64,000 nucleotides of DNA from Bradyrhizobium archetypum (GCF_013114835.1 NZ_JAAVLW010000005.1:434001-498000), one strand, 5' to 3'; positions 25,529 through 33,708 are shown, counted from the first letter of the stretch. The notes: generated by a model not told the origin, from the letters alone. Made by a program: numbers and translations.

Positions 25529-25705
25529 TCACCGGTTGGCAAGCTCCTTGCGAACCGTGGCAGCCGAGTTTCCGACCTTGTCGACGACCCGTTGCAATTC
25601 CTCTTTCGATACCCCCAGCTCGCGGATCCAATACTTCACTTCCCAACTTTCATGCATGTTGATCTTGCTGCGGTCAGGTGAATCTCGCTTCGCCAGATTG
25701 TCCAT
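25529..25705 (-). CDS. DUF3606 domain protein, 58 aa
   Basis: The product MDNLAKRDSPDRSKINMHES, followed by WEVKYWIRELGVSKEELQRV and VDKVGNSAATVRKEL, is the complete DUF3606 pattern (WEVKYWTKEFGVSKEEL-like). The fold is a small helical module found in many rhizobia, with no known function but often near stress genes. The ATG at 25705 fits the family start. It follows the 84-aa gene on the same strand by 16 bp, within a 14-bp tandem duplication, and is likely co-transcribed from the EcfG promoter at 26009. Confidence 0.85.
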   Translation of the reverse strand: MDNLAKRDSPDRSKINMHESWEVKYWIRELGVSKEELQRVVDKVGNSAATVRKELANR

Positions 25706-25721
25706 GGCCAAATATCTTCGG

Positions 25722-25976
25722 CTAAATATCTTCGTTGATCGGCAACCGCGCGCCAACCCAGGGTCCATCCGTCGAATTTAGGAATATCCGACGACGCTTC
25801 GCTCTTAGTTCCGCCTCCGACGGAAACGGGACGCCTAGCGCGCGTGCCTTGTTCTTTGTAACCGACAGCGAGCGCCTCAAGGCAACCGACGCCCGCAGCG
25901 CCGACGCCCCCGACGCAACGAGCGCCCTTAGACGCGCGGTGTCCTCGTCCGACCATGCTTTCTTCTTGGCTACCAC
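25722..25976 (-). CDS. small GcrA/SANT-like helix-turn-helix protein, 84 aa
   Basis: The product begins MVAKKKAWSDEDTARLRALV and continues ASGASALRASVALRRSLSVT, KNKARALGVPFPSEAELRAK. The spacing W-S-DED--RL--LVA-GAS----A--L-RS---V--KAR-LG is close to the DNA-binding region of GcrA-type regulators, although no GcrA C-terminal domain is present. Binding to DNA is therefore an inference. A consensus EcfG promoter lies 33 nt upstream of its ATG, so it is probably induced in the general stress response and may act as a secondary regulator. A DUF3606 gene follows on the same strand. Confidence 0.75.
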   Translation of the reverse strand: MVAKKKAWSDEDTARLRALVASGASALRASVALRRSLSVTKNKARALGVPFPSEAELRAKRRRIFLNSTDGPWVGARLPINEDI

Positions 25977-26008
25977 GTCTCGATCCTCAGCTTTCCGCTC
26001 AGATCAAG

Positions 26009-26033
26009 AACGCCAGGAATGTCAATCTGTTCC
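26009..26033 (-). promoter_or_regulatory. consensus EcfG promoter for the 84-aa GcrA-like gene
   Basis: On the reverse strand GGAAC (26033-26029), a 16-nt spacer and CGTT (26012-26009) match the general-stress consensus exactly. The -10 is 33 nt before the ATG at 25976. Confidence 0.75.
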
Positions 26034-26074
26034 AAACGGCGGTAAGCCGGCAGCCGTTTTGCGCAATGCGAATG

Positions 26075-26287
26075 CTATGCCGACTTGCTCTTCGAGAGCT
26101 CCTGAACGGCGCGGTGCGCGACAACGTCGAGGCCGCCCAGCGTGGTGTTGCCCTTCTTGGCACTCAGCATCAGCTTCTGTGCGACGTACTTGCGGCTTTC
26201 ATGATCGCCGCCATTGGGAAAGCGGCTGCAGGCTTTCTCCAGCGCAACTTCCATGTTTGCAATCGTGCGGTCATCCAATTTAGCCAT
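26075..26287 (-). CDS. hypothetical protein, 70 aa
   Basis: The product begins MAKLDDRTIANMEVALEKAC and continues RFPNGGDHESRKYVAQKLML and GLDVVAHRAVQELSK. It is a soluble helical protein resembling conserved short Bradyrhizobium hypotheticals. GAGGTGG lies just before the ATG at 26287. A longer in-frame extension to 26584 overlaps the Lrp remnant and is not believable. The function is unknown. Confidence 0.7.
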   Translation of the reverse strand: MAKLDDRTIANMEVALEKACSRFPNGGDHESRKYVAQKLMLSAKKGNTTLGGLDVVAHRAVQELSKSKSA

Positions 26288-26439
26288 GATGCCACCTCTT
26301 CGGGTGCTCAAAGCCAACAACATCCCTTGCGAGCACAAGGAACCATTGAATGATAGCATTTTCGGGAAAAAGCGGAATACGGGATGTCGCCCTCGCCGAA
26401 AAGGCAAATCTGGCATCCTGGCCGACCGCCGCACCGCAG

Positions 26440-26712
26440 CGCGCCCTGAAAGGCGGTCAGCCGCAGCACCTCCATGACGTGAGGCATCCTGGCAAACTGC
26501 TTCAGGCAGGACTGGATATGTTCGTGGGTGGTGCGCAGGCGGATGACGGCCATCATCCGCAAGCCCAGCGCGCGACCGGATCAATTTTTGCGGTATAGCC
26601 GGTGACGATTCCGCGCTCCTCCAGCCGCTTGACCCTTTCCGAGGTCGCGGGCTGCGAGAGCCCTATTCTGCGGCCAAGCTCTGAAATCATCACGAATGGA
26701 ATGACGGTGACA
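26440..26712 (-). pseudogene. Lrp/AsnC family regulator, truncated and frameshifted
   Basis: One reverse frame gives the recognition part of an Lrp helix-turn-helix: SELGRRIGLSQPATSERVKR and LEERGIVTGYTAKIDPVAR, then a stop. The next frame continues as the ligand domain: RMMAVIRLRTTHEHIQSCLK and ARMPHVMEVLRLT. An extra GC dinucleotide in GTCGCGCGCTGGG (near 26575) explains the break, because removing it restores DPVALGLRMMAV. The first HTH helix and the C-terminal third are missing or unrecognisable, so the gene is dead. Similarity is to regulators acting on amino-acid catabolism genes. Confidence 0.75.
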
Positions 26713-26756
26713 GTGCACCATTCGCCGATGCTCGACGCCCGGTATTGAGTGCAGTG

Positions 26757-26933
26757 TCAGCGTGATGCATCATCCTCGGCCAAGTCGCCGGGCGCAGGCT
26801 CCAGTGAGCTCAACGCTGCGTCGACCCTCTCCAACAGACGTTCCAGTTCGGCACGCTCGTTGGGTCCCGGGTCCTCCTCCAACCTGCCGAGCAGTTGCTG
26901 CTTTTGAGCGAGAAGTTTCGCAAGCGACGTCAT
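26757..26933 (-). CDS. 58-aa acidic helical protein
   Basis: The product MTSLAKLLAQKQQLLGRLEE, followed by DPGPNERAELERLLERVDAA and LSSLEPAPGDLAEDDASR, is a short helical hairpin with coiled-coil character. The ATG at 26933 has GAGGA five nt upstream. An EcfG-like promoter with a 17-nt spacer (26986-27011) lies 53 nt before the start. No known function; it belongs to the cluster of stress-type microproteins at 25-27.4 kb. Confidence 0.65.
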   Translation of the reverse strand: MTSLAKLLAQKQQLLGRLEEDPGPNERAELERLLERVDAALSSLEPAPGDLAEDDASR

Positions 26934-26985
26934 GCTGTCCTCGTCCGAGCACGGATGCGGAAGCGGCGCATCGAACAAATCGATC

Positions 26986-27011
26986 AACCATTCAGAACGG
27001 CATCAGGTTCC
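26986..27011 (-). promoter_or_regulatory. EcfG-like promoter for the 58-aa gene
   Basis: On the reverse strand GGAAC (27011-27007), a 17-nt spacer and GGTT (26989-26986) differ from the consensus in one -10 base, the same variant as before the manganese catalase. Confidence 0.5.
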
Positions 27012-27208
27012 TCCGTGTGACCCTGCATCGATAACGATGACAGCAACGCGTTCTGCCGATGCTCGCGATGAGGTGAGCGGCGATCGCACCGAGACTTGCT
27101 GCAATGTTCCTTGGCGGAACCTTAAGATACACGCGGTATCAAAATCTCAGCCGAGCGGAACGAATGCCTGCCGAAGCTTTTGATCTTCGTCGACAAGAGG
27201 AGGTCACT

Positions 27209-27430
27209 ATGAAACTATCTGTCTTGGCGATTGCGACATTGCTTACGGCCGGAACCATCGCTTCGGCTAACGCTGTCGAGTTTGGCGTCGGCCCCGGAGG
27301 CGTCTACGTCGGTCCCGGCTATGATCGTCACTACTACCGTGATTACAGAGATGACTGCCGGATCATTATCCGCGAACGCACCAACCGGTTTGGTGAGCGC
27401 GTCAGGATCCGCGAGCGCATCTGCGACTAA
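27209..27430 (+). CDS. small secreted protein, 73 aa
   Basis: A signal peptide is clear (MKLSVLAIATLLTAGTIASA, cleavage near NAVE). The mature part is Gly/Tyr-rich then basic (FGVGPGGVYVGPGYDRHYYR, IRERTNRFGERVRIRERICD), with cysteines in DDCR and at the end (RICD). It resembles short periplasmic hypotheticals of rhizobia. AGGAGG precedes the ATG at 27209. A GGAAC at 27116 lacks a matching -10, so its promoter type is unclear. Confidence 0.75.
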   Translation: MKLSVLAIATLLTAGTIASANAVEFGVGPGGVYVGPGYDRHYYRDYRDDCRIIIRERTNRFGERVRIRERICD

Positions 27431-27534
27431 GCACGCGCTCCACGGTTAACGGCGATCAGATCAGGTCCGGCTAAAGAAGCTGGAACCGATACAGCATTTG
27501 GCACGATGTCGTTTCGCGACACCGGTCCCGCAAC

Positions 27535-27579
27535 AGAAGGGCCTCAGCGCCACCGCTGATGCCCTTCTCGCGTTTCTTT
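27535..27579 (+). terminator. terminator-like hairpin in the phosphoketolase leader
   Basis: Stem AGAAGGGC-c-TCAGCG pairs with CGCTGA-t-GCCCTTCT (27535-27568), followed by a T-rich tract ending at 27579. It ends only 32 nt before the phosphoketolase ATG. It may terminate the upstream small-protein transcript, act as an attenuator for the phosphoketolase operon, or both. Confidence 0.65.
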
Positions 27580-27611
27580 AGGTGCTGCCATTTGTTTGCG
27601 CGGAGTTTGGC

Positions 27612-30017
27612 ATGCGAGAAACGTCACCTGAACTTTCGCTGACCAGCCGAGAACTGGATTTGATTCATCGATATTGGCAGGCCGCGAACTACCTTTCGGT
27701 TGGACAAATCTACCTCCTGGACAATGCCCTGCTCCGCGAGCCGCTTCAGGCCAAACACATCAAGCCGCGCCTTCTCGGCCATTGGGGAACTACGCCGGGG
27801 CTGAACTTCATCTATGTCCACCTGAATCGCTTGATCAAAGCCCACGATCTCAACGTGATCTACGTTTGCGGCCCGGGACACGGCGGGCCCGGCATGGTTG
27901 CAAATACCTATCTGGAAGGCAGCTACAGCGAGATCTATCCCGACATCACGCGGGACAGCGACGGGATTGCAAAACTGTTCCGGCAGTTTTCTTTTCCGGG
28001 CGGCATTCCGAGCCACGCTGCGCCGGAGACGCCCGGTTCGATCCACGAGGGTGGCGAACTCGGCTATGCACTGGCGCACGCCTACGGCGCAGCGCTCGAC
28101 AATCCAGACCTCATCGTGGCTTGCGTGGTTGGTGATGGCGAAGCCGAGACAGGACCGCTCGCCGCTGCCTGGCACTCCAACAAATTCTTGAATCCCCAGC
28201 ACGATGGAGCAGTGCTACCCATCCTGCATCTTAATGGCTACAAGATCGCTAACCCAACAGTGCTTGGCCGGATGACCAACGAGGAAGTGAAGAACCTCTT
28301 CCTCGGTTACGGATACGAGCCGTTGTTCGTCGAGGGTGATGAACCGGCTCCGATGCATCGGATGATGAGTGAGACGCTGGAGACCGCGCTCGACCGCATC
28401 AGGCACATCCAACGGCCGGCGCGCGAAGGCCGCGCGACGGATCGGCGTCCACAATGGCCCGTCATCGTGCTGCGAAGCCCAAAAGGCTGGACCGGTCCCA
28501 GGGAAGTCGACGGATTGAAGGTTGCGGGCTTCTGGCGGTCGCATCAGGTGCCGATCACCAACCCGCGCGGCAGCCCGGAGCACCGCAAACTGCTCGAGCA
28601 ATGGCTGCGCAGCTACCAGCCTGAAAGGTTATTCGACTCCGAGGGCCGGCTGCACCCGGAGCTGCAGGCGCTCGCGCCCACCGGCAACCGGCGTATGGGC
28701 GCCAATCCACACGCAAATGGCGGGCTTTTGAGACGCGAACTCGAGCTGCCTGACTACCGCGACTATGCCATTGACGTTTCGTTTCCGGGCGGCTCGCGTG
28801 CGAAAGCGACCCGGCACGCCGGCAAGTTCTTGAGAGACGTCGTTCGGCTAAACAGGGACGCGAGCAATTTCCGCATCGTAGGACCAGACGAAACGGCTTC
28901 GAACCGCCTCGACGCCGTGTTCGAGGCAACGGATCGCGTCTGGATGGAAAGTATCGAGCCCTATGATATCCATCTCGCGAATGATGGTCGCGTGATGGAA
29001 GTCTTGAGCGAACATCTCTGCCAGGGCTGGCTGGAGGGCTATCTGCTTACCGGCCGGCACGGCCTGTTTTCCTGCTATGAAGCGTTCATCCACATCGTGG
29101 ATTCAATGTTCAATCAGCACGCCAAATGGCTGAAGGTCGCGCGTGAGCTGCCGTGGCGGCGGCCGGTCGCTTCGCTCAACTATCTCCTGACCTCGCATGT
29201 CTGGCGGCAGGACCATAACGGGTTCAGCCATCAAGATCCCGGCTTCGTCGACCTCGTGGCGAATAAAAAAGCGCACATCGTCCGAATCTATCTCGCGCCT
29301 GATGCGAACACGCTTTTATGGGTCGTCGATCACTGCCTGCGAACCTATGACCGGATCAACGTCATCGTGGCCGGCAAGCAGCAGGCACCGCAATGGTTGA
29401 CGATCGAGCAGGCTGCGACACATTGCGCGGCCGGCATCGGTATTTGGACGTGGGCGGGCAGCAGAATCGCGGAAGGTGAACCCGACGTCGTCATGGCCTG
29501 CGCAGGTGACGTTCCAACGCTGGAGACGCTGGCCGCGGTCGATCTGTTGCGGAAGGCGCTGCCCGAACTGAAGATCCGCGTTGTCAACGTCGTCGACCTG
29601 ATGACCCTGCAGCCAAAAAGCCAACATCCGCATGGCCTCGATGATCGGGAATACGAAGTCATATTTACCCGCGATAGGCCAGTGATCTTCGCCTATCACG
29701 GCTATCCCTATCTGATCCATCGACTGACCTACAAGCGGTCGAACCACGATCACATGCATGTTCACGGTTTCGAGGAAGAAGGCACAACGACCACGCCATT
29801 CGACATGGCCGTACTCAATCGCCTGGACCGCTTTCATCTCGCCATCAATGTCATCGATCGCGTGCCGGGATTGAGTATAACGGCCGCACATATACGTCAG
29901 CAGTTTCGCGATAAACTGATCGAGCACGCGCGCTACGTCCGCGAGCATGGTGAGGACATGCCTGAGATCCAGCAGTGGAGCTGGCCCTACAAGACTGCCG
30001 CCGAAGCCGGTGACTGA
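27612..30017 (+). CDS. xfp: phosphoketolase (xylulose-5-P/fructose-6-P)
   Basis: This 801-aa thiamine-diphosphate enzyme splits xylulose 5-phosphate (and often fructose 6-phosphate) with phosphate into acetyl phosphate and glyceraldehyde 3-phosphate (or erythrose 4-phosphate). Visible family motifs are HWGTTPGLNFIYVHLNRLI, CGPGHGGPGMVANTYLEGSY, VGDGEAETGPLAAAWH and HDHNGFSHQDPGF-like (WRQDHNGFSHQDPGF). The ATG at 27612 has CGGAG six nt upstream; a GTG at 27582 is possible. Acetate kinase follows after 31 bp, so the pair forms an ATP-yielding shunt from sugar phosphate to acetate. A strong hairpin sits just before the start. Confidence 0.96.
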   Translation: MRETSPELSLTSRELDLIHRYWQAANYLSVGQIYLLDNALLREPLQAKHIKPRLLGHWGTTPGLNFIYVHLNRLIKAHDLNVIYVCGPGHGGPGMVANTYLEGSYSEIYPDITRDSDGIAKLFRQFSFPGGIPSHAAPETPGSIHEGGELGYALAHAYGAALDNPDLIVACVVGDGEAETGPLAAAWHSNKFLNPQHDGAVLPILHLNGYKIANPTVLGRMTNEEVKNLFLGYGYEPLFVEGDEPAPMHRMMSETLETALDRIRHIQRPAREGRATDRRPQWPVIVLRSPKGWTGPREVDGLKVAGFWRSHQVPITNPRGSPEHRKLLEQWLRSYQPERLFDSEGRLHPELQALAPTGNRRMGANPHANGGLLRRELELPDYRDYAIDVSFPGGSRAKATRHAGKFLRDVVRLNRDASNFRIVGPDETASNRLDAVFEATDRVWMESIEPYDIHLANDGRVMEVLSEHLCQGWLEGYLLTGRHGLFSCYEAFIHIVDSMFNQHAKWLKVARELPWRRPVASLNYLLTSHVWRQDHNGFSHQDPGFVDLVANKKAHIVRIYLAPDANTLLWVVDHCLRTYDRINVIVAGKQQAPQWLTIEQAATHCAAGIGIWTWAGSRIAEGEPDVVMACAGDVPTLETLAAVDLLRKALPELKIRVVNVVDLMTLQPKSQHPHGLDDREYEVIFTRDRPVIFAYHGYPYLIHRLTYKRSNHDHMHVHGFEEEGTTTTPFDMAVLNRLDRFHLAINVIDRVPGLSITAAHIRQQFRDKLIEHARYVREHGEDMPEIQQWSWPYKTAAEAGD

Positions 30018-30048
30018 CCGCGTCGGCTCACCAAGCGGAGGCACGATA

Positions 30049-31251
30049 ATGTCCGATGCCATTCTGGTCTTCAATGCAGGCTCTTCCAGCATCAAGTTTG
30101 CGCTGTTCAAGACCTCCGATCAGGGCGAACCGCAATTGTCCTGCAGGGGTCTTCTCGACGAAGATCAAGCTGATCCGCGACTCGTCGTGACGGATACGAG
30201 CGGGCATGTCTTGCTGGAAAGACAAAGCACTCAATCGGACGCAGTCGAAGGCCGGTTATTCGGTGATGTCGTCGATTGGGTGGAAAGCCAATGCAAGGCG
30301 CTTGCCGGCATCGGCCATCGTGTCGTCCATGGCGGCCGGAAGTTCGTGGCTCCGGTTCGAATTTCGCAGCAAGTTATCGCAGAATTGGACCAATTGACCC
30401 CGCTCGCACCGCTGCATCAGCCCCGATGCCTGAACCCGATACGCAAGATCAATTCATTGCGGCCGAACATTCCGCAATTTGCATGTTTTGACACCGCCTT
30501 CCATTGTGTAATCGAGCCCCCGGTCAGCCGTTTCGCCCTTCCGCGACGGTTTGAGGAGCTCGGCATCCGCCGTTATGGCTTCCATGGACTATCCTACGAA
30601 TACATAGCGGACCGGCTGGCCGCCCTCTCACCTGCCCTTGCCGCAAGCCGTACGGTCGTGGCGCATCTTGGTAACGGCGCGAGCCTCTGCGCGATGCGGA
30701 ACGGGCGGAGCATCGATACGACGATGGGCCTGACCGCGCTCGATGGCATCGTGATGGGCACCCGTTGCGGGGCGCTTGATCCCGGCGTGTTGCTCTATCT
30801 GCAGCAGGCGTTGCATATGTCGGCCGCCGACGTAGAGCGTCTGCTTTATCGGGAATCCGGGCTCCTTGGGGTTTCCGGCATCTCGCATGACGTACGAACA
30901 CTGCTTGCCAGCGACGATCCCCGCGCCGCCGAGGCGCTCGACCTCCTTGCGTTCAGCGTCAGCAGGCACGTAGCCGCGATGACCAACAGTCTCGGTGGTC
31001 TGGACCGCCTCGTGTTCACTGGCGGGATCGGTGAGCACGCCGGCGCGGTTCGCGCAGCAATATGCGCTCGGCTGCGGTGGCTGGGCCTCGAGCTCGACAG
31101 TAAAGCCAACGATCTTTCCAAGAGCCGGATCAGCGCCAAGGAAAGCCGAATAGACGTCCGCGTCATCGCCACCGATGAAGAGATCATGATTGCCAGGCAT
31201 TGCCTGACCGCAGCACACAGGCGGCCGTGCCAGGCGTGGGGCGGATTGTAA
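30049..31251 (+). CDS. ackA: acetate kinase
   Basis: This 400-aa kinase converts acetyl phosphate and ADP to acetate and ATP. Motifs of the acetate kinase family are intact: VFNAGSSSIKFALF, GIGHRVVHGG, FDTAFH, RRYGFHGLSYEYIA, VVAHLGNGASLCA and VFTGGIGEHAG. The ATG at 30049 has CGGAGG upstream. It directly follows the phosphoketolase gene; no phosphotransacetylase is present, so acetyl phosphate from Xfp is the likely substrate. Confidence 0.96.
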   Translation: MSDAILVFNAGSSSIKFALFKTSDQGEPQLSCRGLLDEDQADPRLVVTDTSGHVLLERQSTQSDAVEGRLFGDVVDWVESQCKALAGIGHRVVHGGRKFVAPVRISQQVIAELDQLTPLAPLHQPRCLNPIRKINSLRPNIPQFACFDTAFHCVIEPPVSRFALPRRFEELGIRRYGFHGLSYEYIADRLAALSPALAASRTVVAHLGNGASLCAMRNGRSIDTTMGLTALDGIVMGTRCGALDPGVLLYLQQALHMSAADVERLLYRESGLLGVSGISHDVRTLLASDDPRAAEALDLLAFSVSRHVAAMTNSLGGLDRLVFTGGIGEHAGAVRAAICARLRWLGLELDSKANDLSKSRISAKESRIDVRVIATDEEIMIARHCLTAAHRRPCQAWGGL

Positions 31252-31449
31252 CTGAGTGGCGGCTTGCACCAATCAGCCGACCTGCTCAAGCCGCGGATTG
31301 GTGGTGGGTGTCTACAATACGTGCTCTGCGAATACCGGGCGAACTCCACAAGATAAACGCGGGACCCGCCTTGAACCGAACTATGCGCTGCGTGCTGACA
31401 GGTCGGCTGTCGAGGGCAGACCGGACAAAGGCTCGCGCTCGCCCTGACT

Positions 31450-31474
31450 GCCGCTCTTAACCCGAAGCGGACAT
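31450..31474. repeat. dispersed repeat copy A
   Basis: CCGCTCTTAACCCGAAGCGG followed by ACAT matches a short dispersed element whose core CGCTTTTGACCCGAAGCGG I recognise from Bradyrhizobium intergenic regions. Two further copies lie at 32515 and 33267. Confidence 0.55.
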
Positions 31475-31518
31475 CGGTCGGAATGAAATCCCGTAGCGCA
31501 GCAGTTCTCTCCGCGGCG

Positions 31519-32250
31519 TCATCCGGGGATGATTTGATCGGTTTGACGGCGCATGATGTCGTAGCATTCGCAGGAGGCTTGCTTGAGACGTCCCCTATCG
31601 ATTTCGATCAAGCCCCGCCGATCTGATCTGATGGCACCCAAGGCGCGGAGTTTGGCAATCTCCAGTGTCACGGTCGTTCGTCGCACCCCGAGCAACTGTG
31701 AAAGCGTCTCCTGAGTTAATGATAGGATGTTGCCTTCCGTCCGATCGTGCAGATGAAGCAGCCACCGAGCCATGCGAGCCTCGACGGGGTGCAGCCCATT
31801 GCAGGCTGCGACGTGCTGGAACTGCATGAGTATCGACCTCGTGTGCGCCTGGACCACATGTCTGATGGCGCTGCTTCCCATGTAGGCTGCTTGAAAACGC
31901 TCTACGGAGATTTGCGATGCGGTGCCACCCACCCGCACGACCGCGGTCACGGACGATAGGGAGGAATTTTCCCCCAGCACCGAGAGCGCACCGAGGGCTC
32001 CCTCGCGCCCGATCACGGCGGTTGCGATCGTTTCCCCGTTCGGCAGGCCGAGCATGAAGGAGATGGCGCCGGTATGGGGAAAGTAAACACGGTCCCGTCG
32101 ATCTCCCGATCGCGCTACCACGGCATCCTGTTCAAGCGATACCTTCTGGAGATGCGGCGCGAGCAATGCGAGGTCTTTCGACGGCAATGTAGCTAGGAGA
32201 CGATTACCGACGCTGGCAGGGTGCTCCATCATGCGAGCCGCCGAGCCCAT
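31519..32250 (-). CDS. Crp/Fnr family transcriptional regulator
   Basis: This 243-aa protein has a cyclic-nucleotide-binding-like beta roll (VSLEQDAVVARSGDRRDRVY, FPHTGAISFMLGLPNGETIA) and a C-terminal winged helix (LSLTQETLSQLLGVRRTTVT). It has no Fnr-type N-terminal cysteine cluster. The subgroup (GREGALGALSVLG) is common in rhizobia as orphan regulators of the anr/FixK-unlike type. It may start at the ATG at 32250 or the one at 32229 (MEHPASVG). It converges on ackA and may respond to metabolic state; the target is unknown. Confidence 0.9.
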   Translation of the reverse strand: MGSAARMMEHPASVGNRLLATLPSKDLALLAPHLQKVSLEQDAVVARSGDRRDRVYFPHTGAISFMLGLPNGETIATAVIGREGALGALSVLGENSSLSSVTAVVRVGGTASQISVERFQAAYMGSSAIRHVVQAHTRSILMQFQHVAACNGLHPVEARMARWLLHLHDRTEGNILSLTQETLSQLLGVRRTTVTLEIAKLRALGAIRSDRRGLIEIDRGRLKQASCECYDIMRRQTDQIIPG

Positions 32251-32670
32251 ATCTCAACTTTCATCATGCTGATTAGAACGCCATACGGGTCGAAATTGAG
32301 GAAGTTCCCGCGGACCCTATCGACGGGCCCCTTGCTGTGCAAGCCGTCTAAGACCGCCTTGTCAAGCGGGAAATTTAAGCAAGTACCTCCAATTCATCAC
32401 CGAGCTGTAGGTCAAATTGGGAGTCGCCTTTTGGCCCGCTTGCGACGTGCCAACTGGCGCTGAATATGTCGGGTTAGTGGGGAAGACCAGAAGAGTCCTG
32501 CCGACCGCCAAAACGGCGCTTTTGACCCGAAGCGGCCGAAATGCCCGCCGCCACTTTGTATCCGATCCGCTTCGCTTCAGCCGGCTAGGCCGGCAAGGGA
32601 GACAGTGTCCACAAAAATTGCTGTGGTCGGTGGTGGGTTGCTAAAGCAGGCGGGTAAGAGGAGATGGAAA
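32251..32670. other. 420-bp intergenic region with a dispersed repeat
   Basis: Between the Crp-type regulator and the acetyltransferase there is no supported gene. Copy B of the CGCTTTTGACCCGAAGCGG repeat lies at 32515-32537. An AACG/GTTCC pair at 32277-32308 has a 23-nt spacer and is not an EcfG site. The rest shows nothing clear. Confidence 0.6.
32515..32537. repeat. dispersed repeat copy B
   Basis: GGCGCTTTTGACCCGAAGCG followed by GCC; the best-preserved of the three copies. The preceding CTGCCGACCG is also shared in altered form with copy C. Confidence 0.6.
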
Positions 32671-33105
32671 TTGACTACGATAGTCGAGATCCAGGGTACA
32701 GATCCGCTTATGTCGGCGGTATATGCCTTGCGACGCGAAGTGTTCGTCATTGAACAAGGTATCCCGGAAGAACTTGAAGTCGATGAGAACGACAACGTCG
32801 CCGGGCATCTTGCCGCACTTTCTGACGGCCACGTCATTGGGACGCTGCGCATTGTGCGCCATGAGCGCACGGCGAAGATAGGCAGGATGGCGGTATCGGC
32901 GCATTCACGGAAAAAGGGGATCGGAAAAGAGTTGATGGAGTTCGCCGCGGCCGCTGCCTCGCGCGACGGTGCCCAGGAGATCATTCTAGCAGCGCAATTC
33001 ACGGCACGCGAATTTTACAGACGACTTGGATACATAGAGGAAGGAGCGGTCTTCGACGATGCGGGCATACCGCACGTGATGATGCGCAAGAAACTTCGAT
33101 CTTGA
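32671..33105 (+). CDS. GNAT family N-acetyltransferase (ElaA-like)
   Basis: This 144-aa protein has acetyltransferase motif A in AKIGRMAVSAHSRKKGIGKE, the acetyl-CoA pyrophosphate loop, and the C-terminal ILAAQFTAREFYRRLGYIEE with VFDDAGIPHVMM. The N-terminal VYALRREVFVIEQGIPEELE is typical of the YitI/ElaA subgroup. Substrate unknown. I prefer the TTG at 32671, which has GAGGAG eight nt upstream; a GTG at 32605 would add 22 residues without family similarity. Confidence 0.88.
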   Translation: MTTIVEIQGTDPLMSAVYALRREVFVIEQGIPEELEVDENDNVAGHLAALSDGHVIGTLRIVRHERTAKIGRMAVSAHSRKKGIGKELMEFAAAAASRDGAQEIILAAQFTAREFYRRLGYIEEGAVFDDAGIPHVMMRKKLRS

Positions 33106-33266
33106 GTTCGAGTGCAACCATCCGAGCGCAACCGGCAGCAAGGTGCAGTTCGCACTGAAAGACAGGGCTGCGAACTGACTGCTCATGGCCCTAACGTGAA
33201 GTCCAGTTAGCCTCTGAAGTGGTCCGCTAGCTGGGGTAAACTGGAAGCTGCCGGCCGACCTTCCGA

Positions 33267-33292
33267 CCGACGCTTTTGACCAAACCGGAATT
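33267..33292. repeat. dispersed repeat copy C
   Basis: CCGACGCTTTTGACCAAACC followed by GGAATT is a degenerate copy of the same element as at 31450 and 32515. The 297-bp gap 33106-33402 holds nothing else I can support. Confidence 0.45.
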
Positions 33293-33402
33293 GACAACTG
33301 CTGCATGAACGCGTTCAAAAGAGTGATGTGATACGCGCCATGGTGGGTGATCGCTGCTGTCCCGCTCGCGACGCGGCGCAAGAGGCAAGCTCAGACTGTA
33401 CT

Positions 33403-33708
33403 TCACTCGTCTGCCAGAGTTCCGGCGGGGCCGACATCCGGGTGTCCCCCCGGTTTTGCGCTTCGTTGAACCGAGCAAGTCTGCTTATCGCTTGGTTGAG
33501 CGAGATTCCCGCAGCTCACGCATGCGGTGCCATTCGTGTTTTTGACACAAATCTCATAGTTGTCGCCCTTGTTCGAGACGGTGCAATCTGTTCCGCGAGA
33601 GATACAGATTCCGAGCGCCGTGCTCGTCTTGGTCGCGAACGCCGGCATCGCCGCAGCGAGTGAAAAGACGAAGACCGCGGCAACGCAAAGACACATGTTG
33701 TTGCGCAT
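33403..33708 (-). CDS. small secreted cysteine-rich protein, 101 aa
   Basis: The signal peptide is MRNNMCLCVAAVFVFSLAAA with cleavage near MPAFA-TKTST. The mature part has six cysteines (ICISRGTDC, YEICVKN, CVSCGN, TCSVQ), suggesting three disulfides, and then a Pro/Gly-rich tail. No named domain is recognised. AAGGAGAAAG lies before the ATG at 33708. It is probably periplasmic or exported; function unknown. It sits in a region with repeats and pseudogenes. Confidence 0.75.
   Translation of the reverse strand: MRNNMCLCVAAVFVFSLAAAMPAFATKTSTALGICISRGTDCTVSNKGDNYEICVKNTNGTACVSCGNLAQPSDKQTCSVQRSAKPGGHPDVGPAGTLADE

Noticed and set aside
27116..27140. GGAAC upstream of the 73-aa secreted protein as an EcfG promoter
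   Set aside because: No GTT lies at 16 or 17 nt; the -10 position reads TATC.
27482..27517. EcfG or sigma-54 promoter for phosphoketolase
   Set aside because: GGAAC is 23 nt from CGTT, and the TTGGCACG word lacks the GC at the required 10-nt spacing, so neither consensus is met.
32277..32308. AACG/GTTCC pair upstream of the Crp-type regulator
   Set aside because: The spacer is 23 nt, too long for EcfG.
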